A stretch of 64,000 bases of DNA. Origin: Lachnospiraceae bacterium (GTDB lineage Bacteria > Bacillota > Clostridia > Lachnospirales > Lachnospiraceae). The DNA lies in contig JAAWEK010000005.1 of the NCBI GenBank assembly GCA_022794265.1, positions 124,001 through 188,000 on the forward strand, written 5' to 3'. The stretch's first letter is position 1; each line of letters opens with the position of its first letter. Under the pieces are notes generated by a model. That model was not told where the DNA came from. It did not search any database and was given only the letters and a program-made list of their open reading frames with translations. Below are positions 17,668 through 28,400 of the stretch, one piece after another. Made by a program: the position numbers and the translations under genes.

Positions 17668-18615
17668 CTATGAATCATATTTTCGGCAAATATGTTGTAC
17701 CAGCTCTGCCATTTCCCGGCGTAACTCCTGCGGCTCCAATAATTCCGCTTTATCACCAAAACCTAAAAGCCAGTAAAACAAATAGTTTTTATCCGTAAAT
17801 CCATAGGAAAACAAAATTTTTCCGTCCTTCTGCTCCCGAAAACTTTCAATCCCAAACTCTTCTATTAATCTCCATTTCATTTCCGGTTCAAAAAGAACTT
17901 TGACCTGAATGGATACCGGAAATATATGATTTGAAGAAAAATCCGGCAGTGAAATGGATTTCGGTTTAAATTTTTGACATGTAAATTGTAAATTCAGGAT
18001 ACGGTTCAGTTTAAACAGACGAAAGTCAGATTTATCAAGACAATATCCCCAGACATACCAGGAAGACCATTTGAATATCAGCCGGTAAGGCTCTATAATT
18101 CTCTTGCTTTCTCCTCCAGACGAAAAATAAAGAAAAGATATCCGGCTGCAGTGGGATATCGCCTTTTGTATCAGTTCAATCTTAGGTGTTAAAGAAGATT
18201 TCTTCCAGGTGGACAAATCAATAATTATATGATTATCAGAGGTCAGAACATCAGAATTTCCAACGGATAATTTTTCCATTAACTGCTGATAACGGTTTGA
18301 TCCGCTAATAGTATCAAGACTTTGTAATCCTGCCAGAATTGCCTGCATATCCGAAGAAGTAAGCAGCATGCGTTCAATCCGGTATCCCTCCATAATGGAA
18401 ATACCTCCGCTCTGTCCCCGTGTGGTAACAATGGGAATACCGGCCTGACAGATTGCTTCAATATCCCGGTTAATTGTTCGTCGTGATACTTCAAATTTTT
18501 CAGCAAGATATGGGGCTGTCACTTTTTCCTGCTGCAACAGAATTGCAAGGATTCCGATTAACCGGTCCAGTTTCATAAACGAATATAGCTCCCTTCTTTC
18601 ATCTATCTTTGCCAT
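17668..18615 (-). CDS. WYL-domain transcriptional regulator (YafY type)
   Basis: This is a regulator of about 315 residues. The ATG at 18615 is chosen because AGGAG stands 7 bases upstream. An HTH_11 domain (about residues 15-70: DRLIGILAILLQQEKVTAPYLAEKFEVSRRTINRDIEAICQAG, read in parts) is followed by RGQSGGISIMEGYRI. The ligand-binding WYL domain (about 145-225) includes IEPYRLIFKWSSWYVWGYC, where WYV replaces the name-giving WYL. A C-terminal WCX-like extension follows. Such proteins sense nucleic acid or small ligands. The two GyrI-like genes just downstream are likely targets or co-transcribed partners. Confidence 0.83.
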   Translation of the reverse strand: MAKIDERRELYSFMKLDRLIGILAILLQQEKVTAPYLAEKFEVSRRTINRDIEAICQAGIPIVTTRGQSGGISIMEGYRIERMLLTSSDMQAILAGLQSLDTISGSNRYQQLMEKLSVGNSDVLTSDNHIIIDLSTWKKSSLTPKIELIQKAISHCSRISFLYFSSGGESKRIIEPYRLIFKWSSWYVWGYCLDKSDFRLFKLNRILNLQFTCQKFKPKSISLPDFSSNHIFPVSIQVKVLFEPEMKWRLIEEFGIESFREQKDGKILFSYGFTDKNYLFYWLLGFGDKAELLEPQELRREMAELVQHICRKYDS

Positions 18616-18768
18616 CACTTTTCTCCTACCATTTTACATTACCATTCCCTTATCGTAAAGGAATTTCTTCCCGAAAAACTTCTGCAGTTCCTAAGTTGCC
18701 CCCTTCCTTTAAATACCAGTACCTTTTTACGTTGAATACTTTGATTTAATTGATAAAATAACATAAAA

Positions 18769-18817
18769 ATACCTCCAAGTAGATTCAGATTATTTAATGT
18801 ATCTACTTTGGAGGTAT
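18769..18817 (-). terminator. intrinsic terminator of the metallopeptidase gene
   Basis: ATACCTCCAAGTAGAT (18769-18784) pairs with ATCTACTTTGGAGGTAT (18801-18817) with a single bulge. On the minus strand the stem is followed by ATTTTTATG. It lies about 70 bases beyond the stop of the large secreted peptidase gene. Confidence 0.75.
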
Positions 18818-18887
18818 CATATCACAATAAGTAGTTCTGTCCTCTCCTATTTCACTGACCCTGATATAAATCAGTTCTTTTCAATTG

Positions 18888-21800
18888 TTAATCCATTTTC
18901 TCAATTCTACCATTTGAATATGTATATCTTCCTATCCCAAATGTGTAGTTCATCTTATTATTGTTATCCCAATTACCATTTCCATCGTTAAAACATACAG
19001 ATACCGAAGTTTTCTCTCCAATATAGATTTCAGCCTTGTGGGTATATCCTGTAATATCAGAGGATTTCTCCATTTTTATCCCCGGAATACTGGTCCAGAC
19101 AGCATCAATACCATAATGAATATACGGATTTTCATATCCTTTATAATAAATTGTGATTTTGTTTCCTTTTTGTTCCGGTACCAATATTTTTGTAATTTTA
19201 CCTGCACTATATGTATAATTTCCGGATCCAAAAACATAATTTTCCTCATTATTATTATCCCAATTACCATTTCCATCATTAAAACATACAGAAACAGATG
19301 TGCTATCACCTAATGGAATCACAGCTTTATATGAATATCCTTCTATATCCGTACATGCCTCCATTTTAATTCCTGGCGTATCGGTCCAGATTCCGTTTAC
19401 ACTATAATGGATATACGGATTCTGATATCCTTTATAATATATTGTCGTTGTATTCTGTTTTTTTTCATCAACAATTATCGTCTTTGAATAACTAAGATAA
19501 ATTCCCTGTGTTTCCCTTGCATAGCCTGTAATCAGATATGTTCCTGCATGTTGCGGAGTCCAATAATATATATTATTCTCCGACTCACTCATAATATATT
19601 CATCATTTACTTTAATCGCATACAGGTTATATCCTTTACCACCTTCCGTATTAACCGAAAGCATAGTTGTGTTTCCCAGTTCAAATCTGTCACCAAGACT
19701 TGAGCCAACAGAAGTTACTTTAAATTCTTCATACTTCTTAACTTCAAATTCAAAGGTCTCTTCTGCTACCGATACATCATCTTTTGCCAGTACGGTAAGC
19801 ACATATTTTCCCGGTGTACCAAATATCCAGGATAAACTGCTGGAAGTCATATAATCCCTAAGGGTTCCACTTTGTCCTGTTGTTTTATTATTATACAAAA
19901 ATTTATATTTTACATCTCCGGTATTATTTGCTGTTTCTACCCGGAATATAGCATTAACTCCTTCAACAAATTCATTGCCTGCGCTGGATGTAACAGATAA
20001 AATCTTTAATGTCTTTTCAGGCTTTGTTATTTTGATAATCCTTCCATTGCTATATGTATAATATCCGGCTCCAAAGGAATAATTATTCCCATTATTATTA
20101 TCCCAGTTTCCTTTACCGTCGTTAAAACATACCGTTGTTGATACACCATTTCCTAAATTTATTTCCGCTTTATGGGTATATCCTTCAACATCTGTACATT
20201 CCACCATTTTAATTCCAGGTACACTTGTCCATATTCCGTTGGTACAATAATGAATATATGGATTTTCATATCCTTTATAATATATTGTTGTCACTAAATC
20301 AGGAAAGTTACTATCATCCGTCTTAAATGCCTCTGAATTATCATTTGTAATTCCATCCAAAACGGTTCCCTTTTTCACCAACCGGACCTCATATCCCTCG
20401 ATTGCACTTCCTTTATTATAAGAACCTGACAGGCTACCGTTTTTTGTCCAACCCAGCCACCCATAATATCTGTTATGCGTCCGATAGTAAACATCATATT
20501 TACCTGAGAATTCTCCTGTCAATCTAATCTGAATTGTCTCTATTTCGTTTGTTTTAGAAATTAAAGACTCCCCGTCACTTTTCCATGCACTCCAGCCTCT
20601 GCCTTTTAAAAATGCCCTATACTGAACATTTCCTGCTGGCAACATACTGATACTTAATCCATCAATAATTTTCCCCTCATTCTGTGAGCCTGACAGTTGT
20701 CCGTTAAATGCAAAAGGCTGAAAAGCCGATTCATTATCAGGCAGAGATGTATATTTAATTCCAACCACATTATTGTCAATCAGTTCTTTTCCTGCCGCTA
20801 ACTGTTTTGTTACATCATCACTGTTAATGGCATAATTTATTTTCCTGATAATTTTGGATAAATTAACATTAACCTCATAATTTCTTTCTGTATAATCACT
20901 GTAATAGTTTTGTATCTCTTCTATGGCACTGCTCTTTTTATTATCAACTGCTATATCTGCCCCGCTTCTGTAATGCTGCCGGACAAAGTCCAATTCTTCT
21001 TTTGTGAAAACATCATATACTTCTGTTCCATCCGGGTTATAGTACTCCTGTAATTTTGCCAGAAACAAATCAAATTTATTTAAACTGGTTACAGGTTTAT
21101 AATTTCCATTTCTAATGTCTGAAAAAGTTTTCTTAAACGGCTCCCATGAGATTTTATCCTTAACTTTCAGCAATAAATATGTTAATCCGTCACCGGCAAA
21201 TTCTTTTAACAGCTTCAATTTTTCTTCATAATCTAATTTATAATAATTGATTATATCAGCGCCAACATATTTTATATCTGGTCCCCAATTATAACCCATG
21301 TACACAATACCCTGTATTTTCTCAAGTACATATGCCATTTTGAAATTTGCCATTATTTCGTTGTCAAATACCCATTTGGCATCATTATAACCAATTTTAT
21401 CAAATGAATGTCCCATCTCATGAAGTACCCCAAAGTGATTATCTCCTTTGTCGTTAAAATTCTTTATGGCAAGGGCAAAATCTTTCGGAAGCAATATCGG
21501 ATTAAAATTTCCAATCCCTCCATACTGGTTTATTACCGGCTGCCCTGTATTGATAATAGCCAGATTATCACCATTAAACGGAGTACCTCCTGTTAATTCT
21601 GCATATGATTCATATGCTTTCTGCAAATCATCCACCCATTTATTATAATTTGCAGTTGTTGCCTGATTCACTACATTTTCATCCATATATACGGTTATAT
21701 TATCTCTGGCAAATTTAACCTTATCTGTAATTGGATATCCCGGATAACTGCCCTTTGTTATTTCAATATTGTCAAAATATGCCGTTCCGGAATTACCTCC

Positions 21801-22322
21801 CCAATAATGTCCCAAAGCACACCGTATGGTAGCCTGTCCTCTGCTGGATGACTTAAAATAGACTGTAACCTTTGTCCAGCCAAAAGTTCCATTTTTCCAA
21901 TTATTATATTGGTCAATCGTATAAGCACCTGTCTCCTCCAAACCGATAAAGACACCGTCTGTAAATTCATCATTAGAAACGTTTTGTCCTTTTATATATC
22001 CCGTCAGAATATATTCCGTATTTGGCTCTAAAGTTATCGTTTGCTCTACAAAGGTGCATTCTTGAGTTGTATTGGTTATCTTTAAACAATTGGAACCATT
22101 AATTCCTCCGGAAACCACCTCTGCATTGTCTCCCACACTCCAATATCTGGGTAATAATTTCCCATTTGAAGCAGAAGTTAATTCAAAATCAGAATTCAGA
22201 ATAGAAACTCCTGTGTGTGCGCTTTCATCACCAAATATCCCTATAGGCATATTGCTCATAACAATACATACCATAAGAATAAAGGCAACGATTCTCTGCC
22301 CTTTCTTTACCGCATTTTTCAT
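18888..22322 (-). CDS. secreted M60-like zinc metallopeptidase with ChW-like and CBM25-like modules
   Basis: This is a 1144-residue exported protein. A signal peptide (1-31) is followed by a CBM4/9-like jelly roll (about 40-190). The peptidase domain (about 200-450) has the gluzincin motif HEMGH at 301-305 and a downstream Glu322 (NEIMANF), as in M60-like enzymes that cut mucin-type glycoproteins. A region with GW..W motifs (about 520-655: GRGWSAW, YYGWLGW) resembles clostridial ChW repeats. Three modules with IYYKGY.NPYIHY...CFNDG.GNWDNNN...NY.FG.G.YTYS.G (679-761, 958-1043, 1056-1141) match CBM25/26-like starch-binding folds. Two Y_Y_Y/PKD-like modules (772-865 and 868-952) sit between the first and second. 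No sortase motif or anchor is seen, so it is probably released or held by its binding modules. It is transcribed alone, with its own terminator. Confidence 0.75.
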   Translation of the reverse strand: MKNAVKKGQRIVAFILMVCIVMSNMPIGIFGDESAHTGVSILNSDFELTSASNGKLLPRYWSVGDNAEVVSGGINGSNCLKITNTTQECTFVEQTITLEPNTEYILTGYIKGQNVSNDEFTDGVFIGLEETGAYTIDQYNNWKNGTFGWTKVTVYFKSSSRGQATIRCALGHYWGGNSGTAYFDNIEITKGSYPGYPITDKVKFARDNITVYMDENVVNQATTANYNKWVDDLQKAYESYAELTGGTPFNGDNLAIINTGQPVINQYGGIGNFNPILLPKDFALAIKNFNDKGDNHFGVLHEMGHSFDKIGYNDAKWVFDNEIMANFKMAYVLEKIQGIVYMGYNWGPDIKYVGADIINYYKLDYEEKLKLLKEFAGDGLTYLLLKVKDKISWEPFKKTFSDIRNGNYKPVTSLNKFDLFLAKLQEYYNPDGTEVYDVFTKEELDFVRQHYRSGADIAVDNKKSSAIEEIQNYYSDYTERNYEVNVNLSKIIRKINYAINSDDVTKQLAAGKELIDNNVVGIKYTSLPDNESAFQPFAFNGQLSGSQNEGKIIDGLSISMLPAGNVQYRAFLKGRGWSAWKSDGESLISKTNEIETIQIRLTGEFSGKYDVYYRTHNRYYGWLGWTKNGSLSGSYNKGSAIEGYEVRLVKKGTVLDGITNDNSEAFKTDDSNFPDLVTTIYYKGYENPYIHYCTNGIWTSVPGIKMVECTDVEGYTHKAEINLGNGVSTTVCFNDGKGNWDNNNGNNYSFGAGYYTYSNGRIIKITKPEKTLKILSVTSSAGNEFVEGVNAIFRVETANNTGDVKYKFLYNNKTTGQSGTLRDYMTSSSLSWIFGTPGKYVLTVLAKDDVSVAEETFEFEVKKYEEFKVTSVGSSLGDRFELGNTTMLSVNTEGGKGYNLYAIKVNDEYIMSESENNIYYWTPQHAGTYLITGYARETQGIYLSYSKTIIVDEKKQNTTTIYYKGYQNPYIHYSVNGIWTDTPGIKMEACTDIEGYSYKAVIPLGDSTSVSVCFNDGNGNWDNNNEENYVFGSGNYTYSAGKITKILVPEQKGNKITIYYKGYENPYIHYGIDAVWTSIPGIKMEKSSDITGYTHKAEIYIGEKTSVSVCFNDGNGNWDNNNKMNYTFGIGRYTYSNGRIEKMD

Positions 22323-22357
22323 GCTAATTCCTCCTCAATAATAATTTATTAATATAA

Positions 22358-22394
22358 AAATCTTATATATGAAATAATTCAATATATAAGATTT
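22358..22394. other. AT hairpin in the leader of the metallopeptidase gene
   Basis: AAATCTTATATAT (22358-22370) and ATATATAAGATTT (22382-22394) form a perfect 13-base stem. It lies 36 bases upstream of the peptidase start and about 150 bases after the ABC permease stop. It could be a terminator of the upstream operon or a leader structure. Confidence 0.45.
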
Positions 22395-22544
22395 AAATAT
22401 TCCCCACCCTGGTATTTAATTTTATCGTATCGTATTTTTTTCTTTTATTTCTCTACTTTATTTTACATATAATACCATAATAATACATTTTTCTCAATCC
22501 CTTATTTAAATTTTATTCCACTTTCCATATCAAATCACTATATA

Positions 22545-23357
22545 TCAGTTCCCCGCACTTTCATAAATCCGGATTCCCTTTTGAAACACCAGATATGCCA
22601 CACCACAAAATACAACCGCAATTATCCATTCAATCCCAATAACTCCCAGATTACTACCGCTTCCGAAAAATCCTCCAACTCCCAGAAAATAGCTGGCCGG
22701 CAGGTACGCCACAAAGGCAAACGGAACAATCCATGTGATGATAAACCGAATAAGTTTTGCATATATCTCTGTAGGATATTTGGCAAAATCCGCCATCTCA
22801 TATGCGGTCTGCAAAAACGGTCCGCTGCATTTTACCCAGAACGCCAGCGAAGCAAAAAACAGCTTAATGGAGGTATAAATCAATGCTCCTGCCAGAACAG
22901 ACAGAATAAAAAAGAAAATATGTACGGCATCGATAATCACCACACCCTTCATCATGGAACGTACAATCAGAATGCTTCCCACCAGCAGTTCTCCCAGTGC
23001 ATCCGGCTGCAGTTTTTCACCGATGATCTGAAATAAAACATTCATCGGGCGCAGCATATAACGGTCAAAATCGCCGTTTATTACCATCCGCCAGGCTACC
23101 ATCCAGATATTATCCGTAAATAAATGGTCAATCCCTCTTGGTATCTGTGCAAAACCGTAAATAAAAATCAACTGGTCCAGTGTCCAGCCCTGCAATGTGG
23201 GAATCTGCTGAAACACCAGATAGAGAAATGCGATTCCCATAATCTGTGTGAAGAAAAAGCCGAATAACCCCATCAGAAAATCTACTTTTGACTGCATGAT
23301 AACCTTAAAAAATTGAGAGATTAATACTTTGTATAATCTTAAATAACGTTTTATCAT
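22545..23357 (-). CDS. ABC-2 family permease (COG3694/COG4587 type)
   Basis: This 270-residue membrane protein has six or so hydrophobic segments. The N-terminal YKVLISQFFKVIMQSKVDFLMGL and the IPRGIDHLFTDNIWMVAWRMVINGDFDRYMLRPMNVLFQ region (short parts cited) are characteristic of the DUF990 family of paired ABC-2 permeases. It lies 43 bases after the partner permease. With the ATPase at 24238-25260 it forms a three-gene exporter of unknown substrate. This type has been discussed for drug and lipid export in Firmicutes, but nothing in the sequence fixes the substrate. Confidence 0.8.
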   Translation of the reverse strand: MIKRYLRLYKVLISQFFKVIMQSKVDFLMGLFGFFFTQIMGIAFLYLVFQQIPTLQGWTLDQLIFIYGFAQIPRGIDHLFTDNIWMVAWRMVINGDFDRYMLRPMNVLFQIIGEKLQPDALGELLVGSILIVRSMMKGVVIIDAVHIFFFILSVLAGALIYTSIKLFFASLAFWVKCSGPFLQTAYEMADFAKYPTEIYAKLIRFIITWIVPFAFVAYLPASYFLGVGGFFGSGSNLGVIGIEWIIAVVFCGVAYLVFQKGIRIYESAGN

Positions 23358-23400
23358 TCTTCCATTTTTTCCTTTCTCTGAATTTAAAGTTTCGGATGAT

Positions 23401-24219
23401 TCAGCCTCCCAGCACCACCAGACGCCTTGTAACCTTTCTCCAGATCAGACTTCCCAGCAAATACAGAAGAATCACCCATGCGGCCTGCCGTCCCAGAACA
23501 AAAGCCAGTTCTTTATGATCATATTTTCCCAGATATATCATAACCGGAGTATAGACCATAGAGGAAAACGGAAGAAAATCAAATACTTTCTGTATCACTC
23601 CCGGAAAAAAGCTGAGGGGTATCAGTTCTCCCGTCAGGAATTTTAAAAGTGCTTCTTTTACCATCATCAGACCAAAAATATATGTAGTAAAAAAAGCTAT
23701 CATTCCAAAACAAAAATCAAACATTACAAAGATAAGAAAACTCATAAAACAACTGATCAGATATAACAGAATATTTTCAATTCCCGTGACCGGCATTCCC
23801 AGACATTTATACTTATAAATTTCCAGTCCGATCCAGATAAATACTCCAGGCATCAGAAAACGATACACCATATCGCCCATTGCCCTTATAATCAGGCTCA
23901 TACGATAATCAATAGGTTTGATCAGATTCATCGCCACATTTCCCTTGACCACATCATCGCTGACCCAGTCAGAAATTGAAATGGCTACGATGGAACTTGT
24001 TACATAAACCATAAAAACATAGACTACCATTTCATCTTTCGTCAGTCCGCCCAGTGAACTGTTGTCCGTACTTCCATAGATAGCCATCCACAGAAAATAC
24101 ATAATAAAAGAACTAAACAGACTGATAAACATAAACAGATAAAATGCACCCTTATATGCCATCTGACGCTTTAATTCATTGGCGGCAAAGGGAAGATATA
24201 TTTTCAGTTTCTTTCTCAT
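23401..24219 (-). CDS. ABC-2 family permease
   Basis: This is a permease of about 272 residues. The ATG at 24219 (MRKKLKIYLPFAANELKR) has AAGGAAATAATAAT upstream and is preferred over a GTG at 24237 that overlaps the ATPase stop. It has an N-terminal ELKRQMAYKGAFYLFM region and six hydrophobic segments. Between segments is the NVAMNLIKPIDYRMSLI motif seen in this ABC-2 subgroup. It is the second membrane subunit of the exporter and is tightly linked to the ATPase gene upstream and the other permease downstream. Confidence 0.8.
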   Translation of the reverse strand: MRKKLKIYLPFAANELKRQMAYKGAFYLFMFISLFSSFIMYFLWMAIYGSTDNSSLGGLTKDEMVVYVFMVYVTSSIVAISISDWVSDDVVKGNVAMNLIKPIDYRMSLIIRAMGDMVYRFLMPGVFIWIGLEIYKYKCLGMPVTGIENILLYLISCFMSFLIFVMFDFCFGMIAFFTTYIFGLMMVKEALLKFLTGELIPLSFFPGVIQKVFDFLPFSSMVYTPVMIYLGKYDHKELAFVLGRQAAWVILLYLLGSLIWRKVTRRLVVLGG

Positions 24220-24237
24220 ATTATTATTTCCTTTCAC

Positions 24238-25260
24238 CTATTTCTTTTCATTGGTAATTCCATTATTATAGATTTGCTTTACAATCTCCGCCAGTTCCGT
24301 TTCCTGAATCTGAATATCCTGTACTTCCGTTATCTCCATAACCGCATGAATGACCTGGGGTACCTGAACCTTATGCTTGTTAAATGTAATGGACAAAATA
24401 TTTTGTTCCTGGTCCAGTTCCGTTTTACAGTCTTCCTCCGGCACACCCAGTTTTTCTGCCAGATTCAGATTCAATGCCTCTTTGGAACGTTTTACCTCCA
24501 TGGAAATCTTCCTTCTGGTTCCATAGGTATCTTTCAGTACCTCCAAAGAACCGTCGTATATCTTCCAGCCGTTATCAATTATTATGATACGGCTGCACAG
24601 CTCCTCAATATCTCCGATATCATGTGTGGTCAGAATAACCGTTGTCTGATATTTTTCATTAATTTCTTTTATGGCCGCCCGGATATTATCCTTTACCACC
24701 AGGTCCAGTCCGATGGTTGGTTCATCCAGGTACAAAACTTTTGGATTATGCAGCAACGCAGCTCCCAAATCGGCCCGCATTCTTTGTCCCAGGGATAATG
24801 TACGCACCGGACGGTCAAAAAACTCCTGAAGATCCAGTACCTTGTTTAAAAACTCCATCTGCTTTCTATATTCTTCATCCGTCACATTATAAATTTCCTT
24901 CAGAATCGTAAAAGACTCACTCAGCGGCAAATCCCACCACAACTGTGTTCTCTGTCCAAATACGACGCCTATATTTTGTGCATTTGCCTTTCGATTCTTG
25001 CTTGGATTAATACCATTAATCAGGCATTCTCCTTTGGTTGGTGCCAGAATTCCTGTCATCATCTTAATGGTTGTAGATTTTCCGGCGCCGTTGCTTCCGA
25101 TATATCCAACGATTTCTCCGTCGTCAATGGTAAAAGATATATCTTCCACCGCTTTTTTAACAACCTTTTCGTTTGAAAACAGGCCTTTCACTGCGCCTCT
25201 CAGGCCTGGATATTTCTTCGGAGAAACAAAATCTTTTCCAATATGTTTTACTTCAATCAT
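24238..25260 (-). CDS. ABC transporter ATPase (COG4586 type)
   Basis: This is an ATPase of about 340 residues. The ATG at 25260 (MIEVKHIGKDF) has AAGGAG 7 bases upstream; longer frames lack a ribosome site. It has Walker A GSNGAGKST, a Q-loop region VVFGQRTQLWWDLPL, signature LSLGQRMRADLGAALL, Walker B VLYLDEPTIGLD and the switch His (LTTHDIGDIEEL). The WWDLP segment and the long N-terminus (YPGLRGAVKGLFSNEKVVKKAVE) identify the subgroup that works with two DUF990-type permeases. It is the first gene of its three-gene operon. Confidence 0.88.
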   Translation of the reverse strand: MIEVKHIGKDFVSPKKYPGLRGAVKGLFSNEKVVKKAVEDISFTIDDGEIVGYIGSNGAGKSTTIKMMTGILAPTKGECLINGINPSKNRKANAQNIGVVFGQRTQLWWDLPLSESFTILKEIYNVTDEEYRKQMEFLNKVLDLQEFFDRPVRTLSLGQRMRADLGAALLHNPKVLYLDEPTIGLDLVVKDNIRAAIKEINEKYQTTVILTTHDIGDIEELCSRIIIIDNGWKIYDGSLEVLKDTYGTRRKISMEVKRSKEALNLNLAEKLGVPEEDCKTELDQEQNILSITFNKHKVQVPQVIHAVMEITEVQDIQIQETELAEIVKQIYNNGITNEKK

Positions 25261-25376
25261 ATAAAATCTCCTTCCGCTGTCTGAACCCTTGCTGTATTCC
25301 ATGTCCGTCATATATCTTTCGTTCCACATTAGCTTACCACAATCTCTTTCCTCTTGTAAATCCCGATTTTAACTAT

Positions 25377-25414
25377 AAAAAAAACAGGAGGCAGAAAACT
25401 CTTCTGCTCCCTGT
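25377..25414 (-). terminator. intrinsic terminator of the helicase gene
   Basis: ACAGGAGGCAGAA (25384-25396) pairs with TTCTGCTCCCTGT (25402-25414) with one mismatch. On the minus strand a run of eight T follows (25377-25384). It is 17 bases past the helicase stop. Confidence 0.88.
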
Positions 25415-25431
25415 ATTTTCCAAAGATTTTT

Positions 25432-28400
25432 TTAATGACGGACGGAGAAATATCGTGTTAATATTTCCTTAATATGATTATAGCGTCTGGCATAGGAATT
25501 CTCTACCCGGATTAGCTGCAGATTATGGTCCCGGCAGATTTTATTCTTTTTTCTGTCCCGTTCCCGGACAACAGCATCTTCAAAATGTTCCTTTCCGTCC
25601 AGTTCGATGGCCAGCACCGGAATCTGCTGCCGGTTCTGCTGCTCATAAACCACAAAATCAAAGCGCCCGCTGTAAAACAGGTCGCTGTATGTAACATTGT
25701 TCTGAAAAACCTGTGAAATTGCCACCTCTTTATAGACTACAAATCGGCTTTGGGACAGCCAGAGATTTTCCAATGCATGATTCAGATTCTTTAAAAAGGC
25801 TTCCTCCGTAGCAGAACTGAAAGGTTTTACTCCTAATGCCCTGGAATTTGCCTTCTTCTGTGTTACCCTGGACTCTCCGTTTGTTTTCACATACCGGATT
25901 AGTTCGTATAAATCGTCATCTCCGTCATTCTGATGCAATCTGGCCAGATTATCGGTATTTGACAGTACGATTAATCTGTCTTTCGCTCTGGAAGTCGCCA
26001 CATTTATTAATTCCTTGTTGTTTTTCAGCCATTCATAAGTCCCCGCCTGGGTCTGCTCCGTGATTGCCGTGGAAAACAGTACCACGTCCTTTTCGTCTCC
26101 CTGAAATGCATGAACGGTCCCACAGGTCACATGCCCCAGATTTTCCCTGCTAACGGCTTCTTCTATCAGTTTTTTCTGATTAACAAAAGGCGTTATCACT
26201 CCGATAGTCTTGTCCCTGTTCATTCTGGCAAAATTCACGATTTCTTCCACCTCTGCCGGAGCCGTATTTTTATAATCCGTTCTGCTATTCTTTACATCGA
26301 TATACACCAGAGGCTGTTTTTCCCCGCTTTCCGACTGTATCTGCAGTCTGGAATTATAATATTTCTGATTGTTAAACTCTATGATTTTCTTATGACACCG
26401 GTAATGATAGTGGAGTAAAATCTCATCGCTGACAGCATCACAGGCAAGATATGTTTTATAAATGGAATTTTTCCGATAATCATATTCCTCCGAAACATTA
26501 TATTTTTTCTTCAGTTTCTGATTTACCATCTCATCCAGAAGAATCACCGGATTTAACTGCTGCGGGTCTCCCACCAGCATCAGGCTTTCCCCGCGGATAA
26601 TCGGAACCAGGGATACCGCCGTATTGCACTGGCTTGCCTCGTCCATGATAACCATATCAAACATTGGCTCCGGTTCTCCCAAACGGTGGGCAGAGATACA
26701 GGTAGTAGCCAGTACCGGAAAAATTCTCTGCAATTTTTTAATATTATCCCTTTTGCCCAGATACTTGTTAAACTCTTCCAGTTGTGTCTCTTCGTCTTCC
26801 ATCAGAATGATATTTTTTAATTCCAGATTCTTCGGTTCGTCCAGTCTTTTAATATATCTGGCTGAAGTATAATACAGGTATTTTTTCAGTTCTTCCGTAT
26901 CATCTTCTAACAGAGCCAGGGCTTCCTCATCCGTTATCGTCCCCGCTTCCCGGATTTTCTTTTTTACCTGTTCCATCTGTCTTCCGCTTAAATCCGCCTG
27001 AAAAGGCAGCATCTGCATCGCAGGCTGGCAGATATCCTCACATTCCAGCAGCCTGTTTAACGTTTCCCGCCGCTCCTCCCAGTCCAGTAATTCCTCATAT
27101 CGTTTCAGAAGATTGGATAGTTTTTTTATTTTTTCAATCCTGTCTTCCCTGTTTCGGTCCAGCGTAGCCCCGTATATGGTAATATTTCTTGTCTGTTCAT
27201 ATATATCTTTCATATGCAGCAACGCTTCACGGACCTTTTCGGTATTGCCCAGACGAAGAATGGGAAACGGAATCTTACTGTTCCGGTAAGTAATTCCCAA
27301 CAGTTTTTCAACCACTCCGTTAATCGGATGATTATTATAAGAAGCAAACAGTACGGTTTTTTCATTAAAGAATGCCGTCAGAATGGTGTTGATTATGGTG
27401 TTGGTCTTTCCGGTTCCCGGCGGTCCCTGAATATAGGAAACCGGATATTTCATGGCATTATTGATAGCCAGAAGCTGATCCAGATTTACCCGTTTATTAA
27501 TCAGTACAATGGGATATGCTTTGGTACGGACCGGCCGGTTCAGTAAATCTCCGAAAAATGCCCGGACTGGCACCGTAATCTCATTTTTATTGTACATGTT
27601 TATAATGGCTTCATATTCCTTATGTAAATCCAGTATGATATCCATGCCCATTCCTATAATATAGGGCATATCATCCACACCCATGACCTGTCTGTTATGC
27701 TTTGTCACACAATCCTTGATTTTTTCCTGATTCCGTTCAAAATTTTTCAGCAGTTCGTAATCCTCTGCATCCAGATATCTCCGTACATTCTCGGTTACGC
27801 CGTTTAAGGTATATTCTGTACAAATCGTTATTTCGTCATCAGGCCGCAATACCTTTTGTTTTACATCCAGCTCCAGCTTCCGATAGGCCAGTACATACAA
27901 ACCTTTTGCGGTATGAATACTAAGCACATTCATCCCCAATTGCTGTATTCTCAGTTTTCCGCTGTGTCCTTCCTGTTTTTCTGTTTTAAACTGAAAGTTT
28001 TTTACAATAAATTTAAACTGCTCATCACTTAACTCATACATTTCACCCGTTAATTTTTCCCTGTCCAGAAACCGGACCAGCTCAAAGTCCGAATAATAAG
28101 GTATGGTATCCATACGGTTGCACAGTTCCAGATAATTCAGGATTTTTAAATTGGCGGCGTTATCAAACAGACTTTTATATTTATGGGGATTCAGATAAAT
28201 GTCCTGTACCAGTTCCTGATTTACCGGACAGTAAGAGCCTTCCACAATATTAGAAGACCTTATGGCATCGATATATATGGTATCAAAAGCACCTGTGGTA
28301 TATTGTCCCAAATGCAGACCATCCACAGCAAGCGACCGCTTTCTCACGTCCAGATTCCTGATTCCAATCCAGTATTTTGTAACTTCATTTTTTTTATTCT

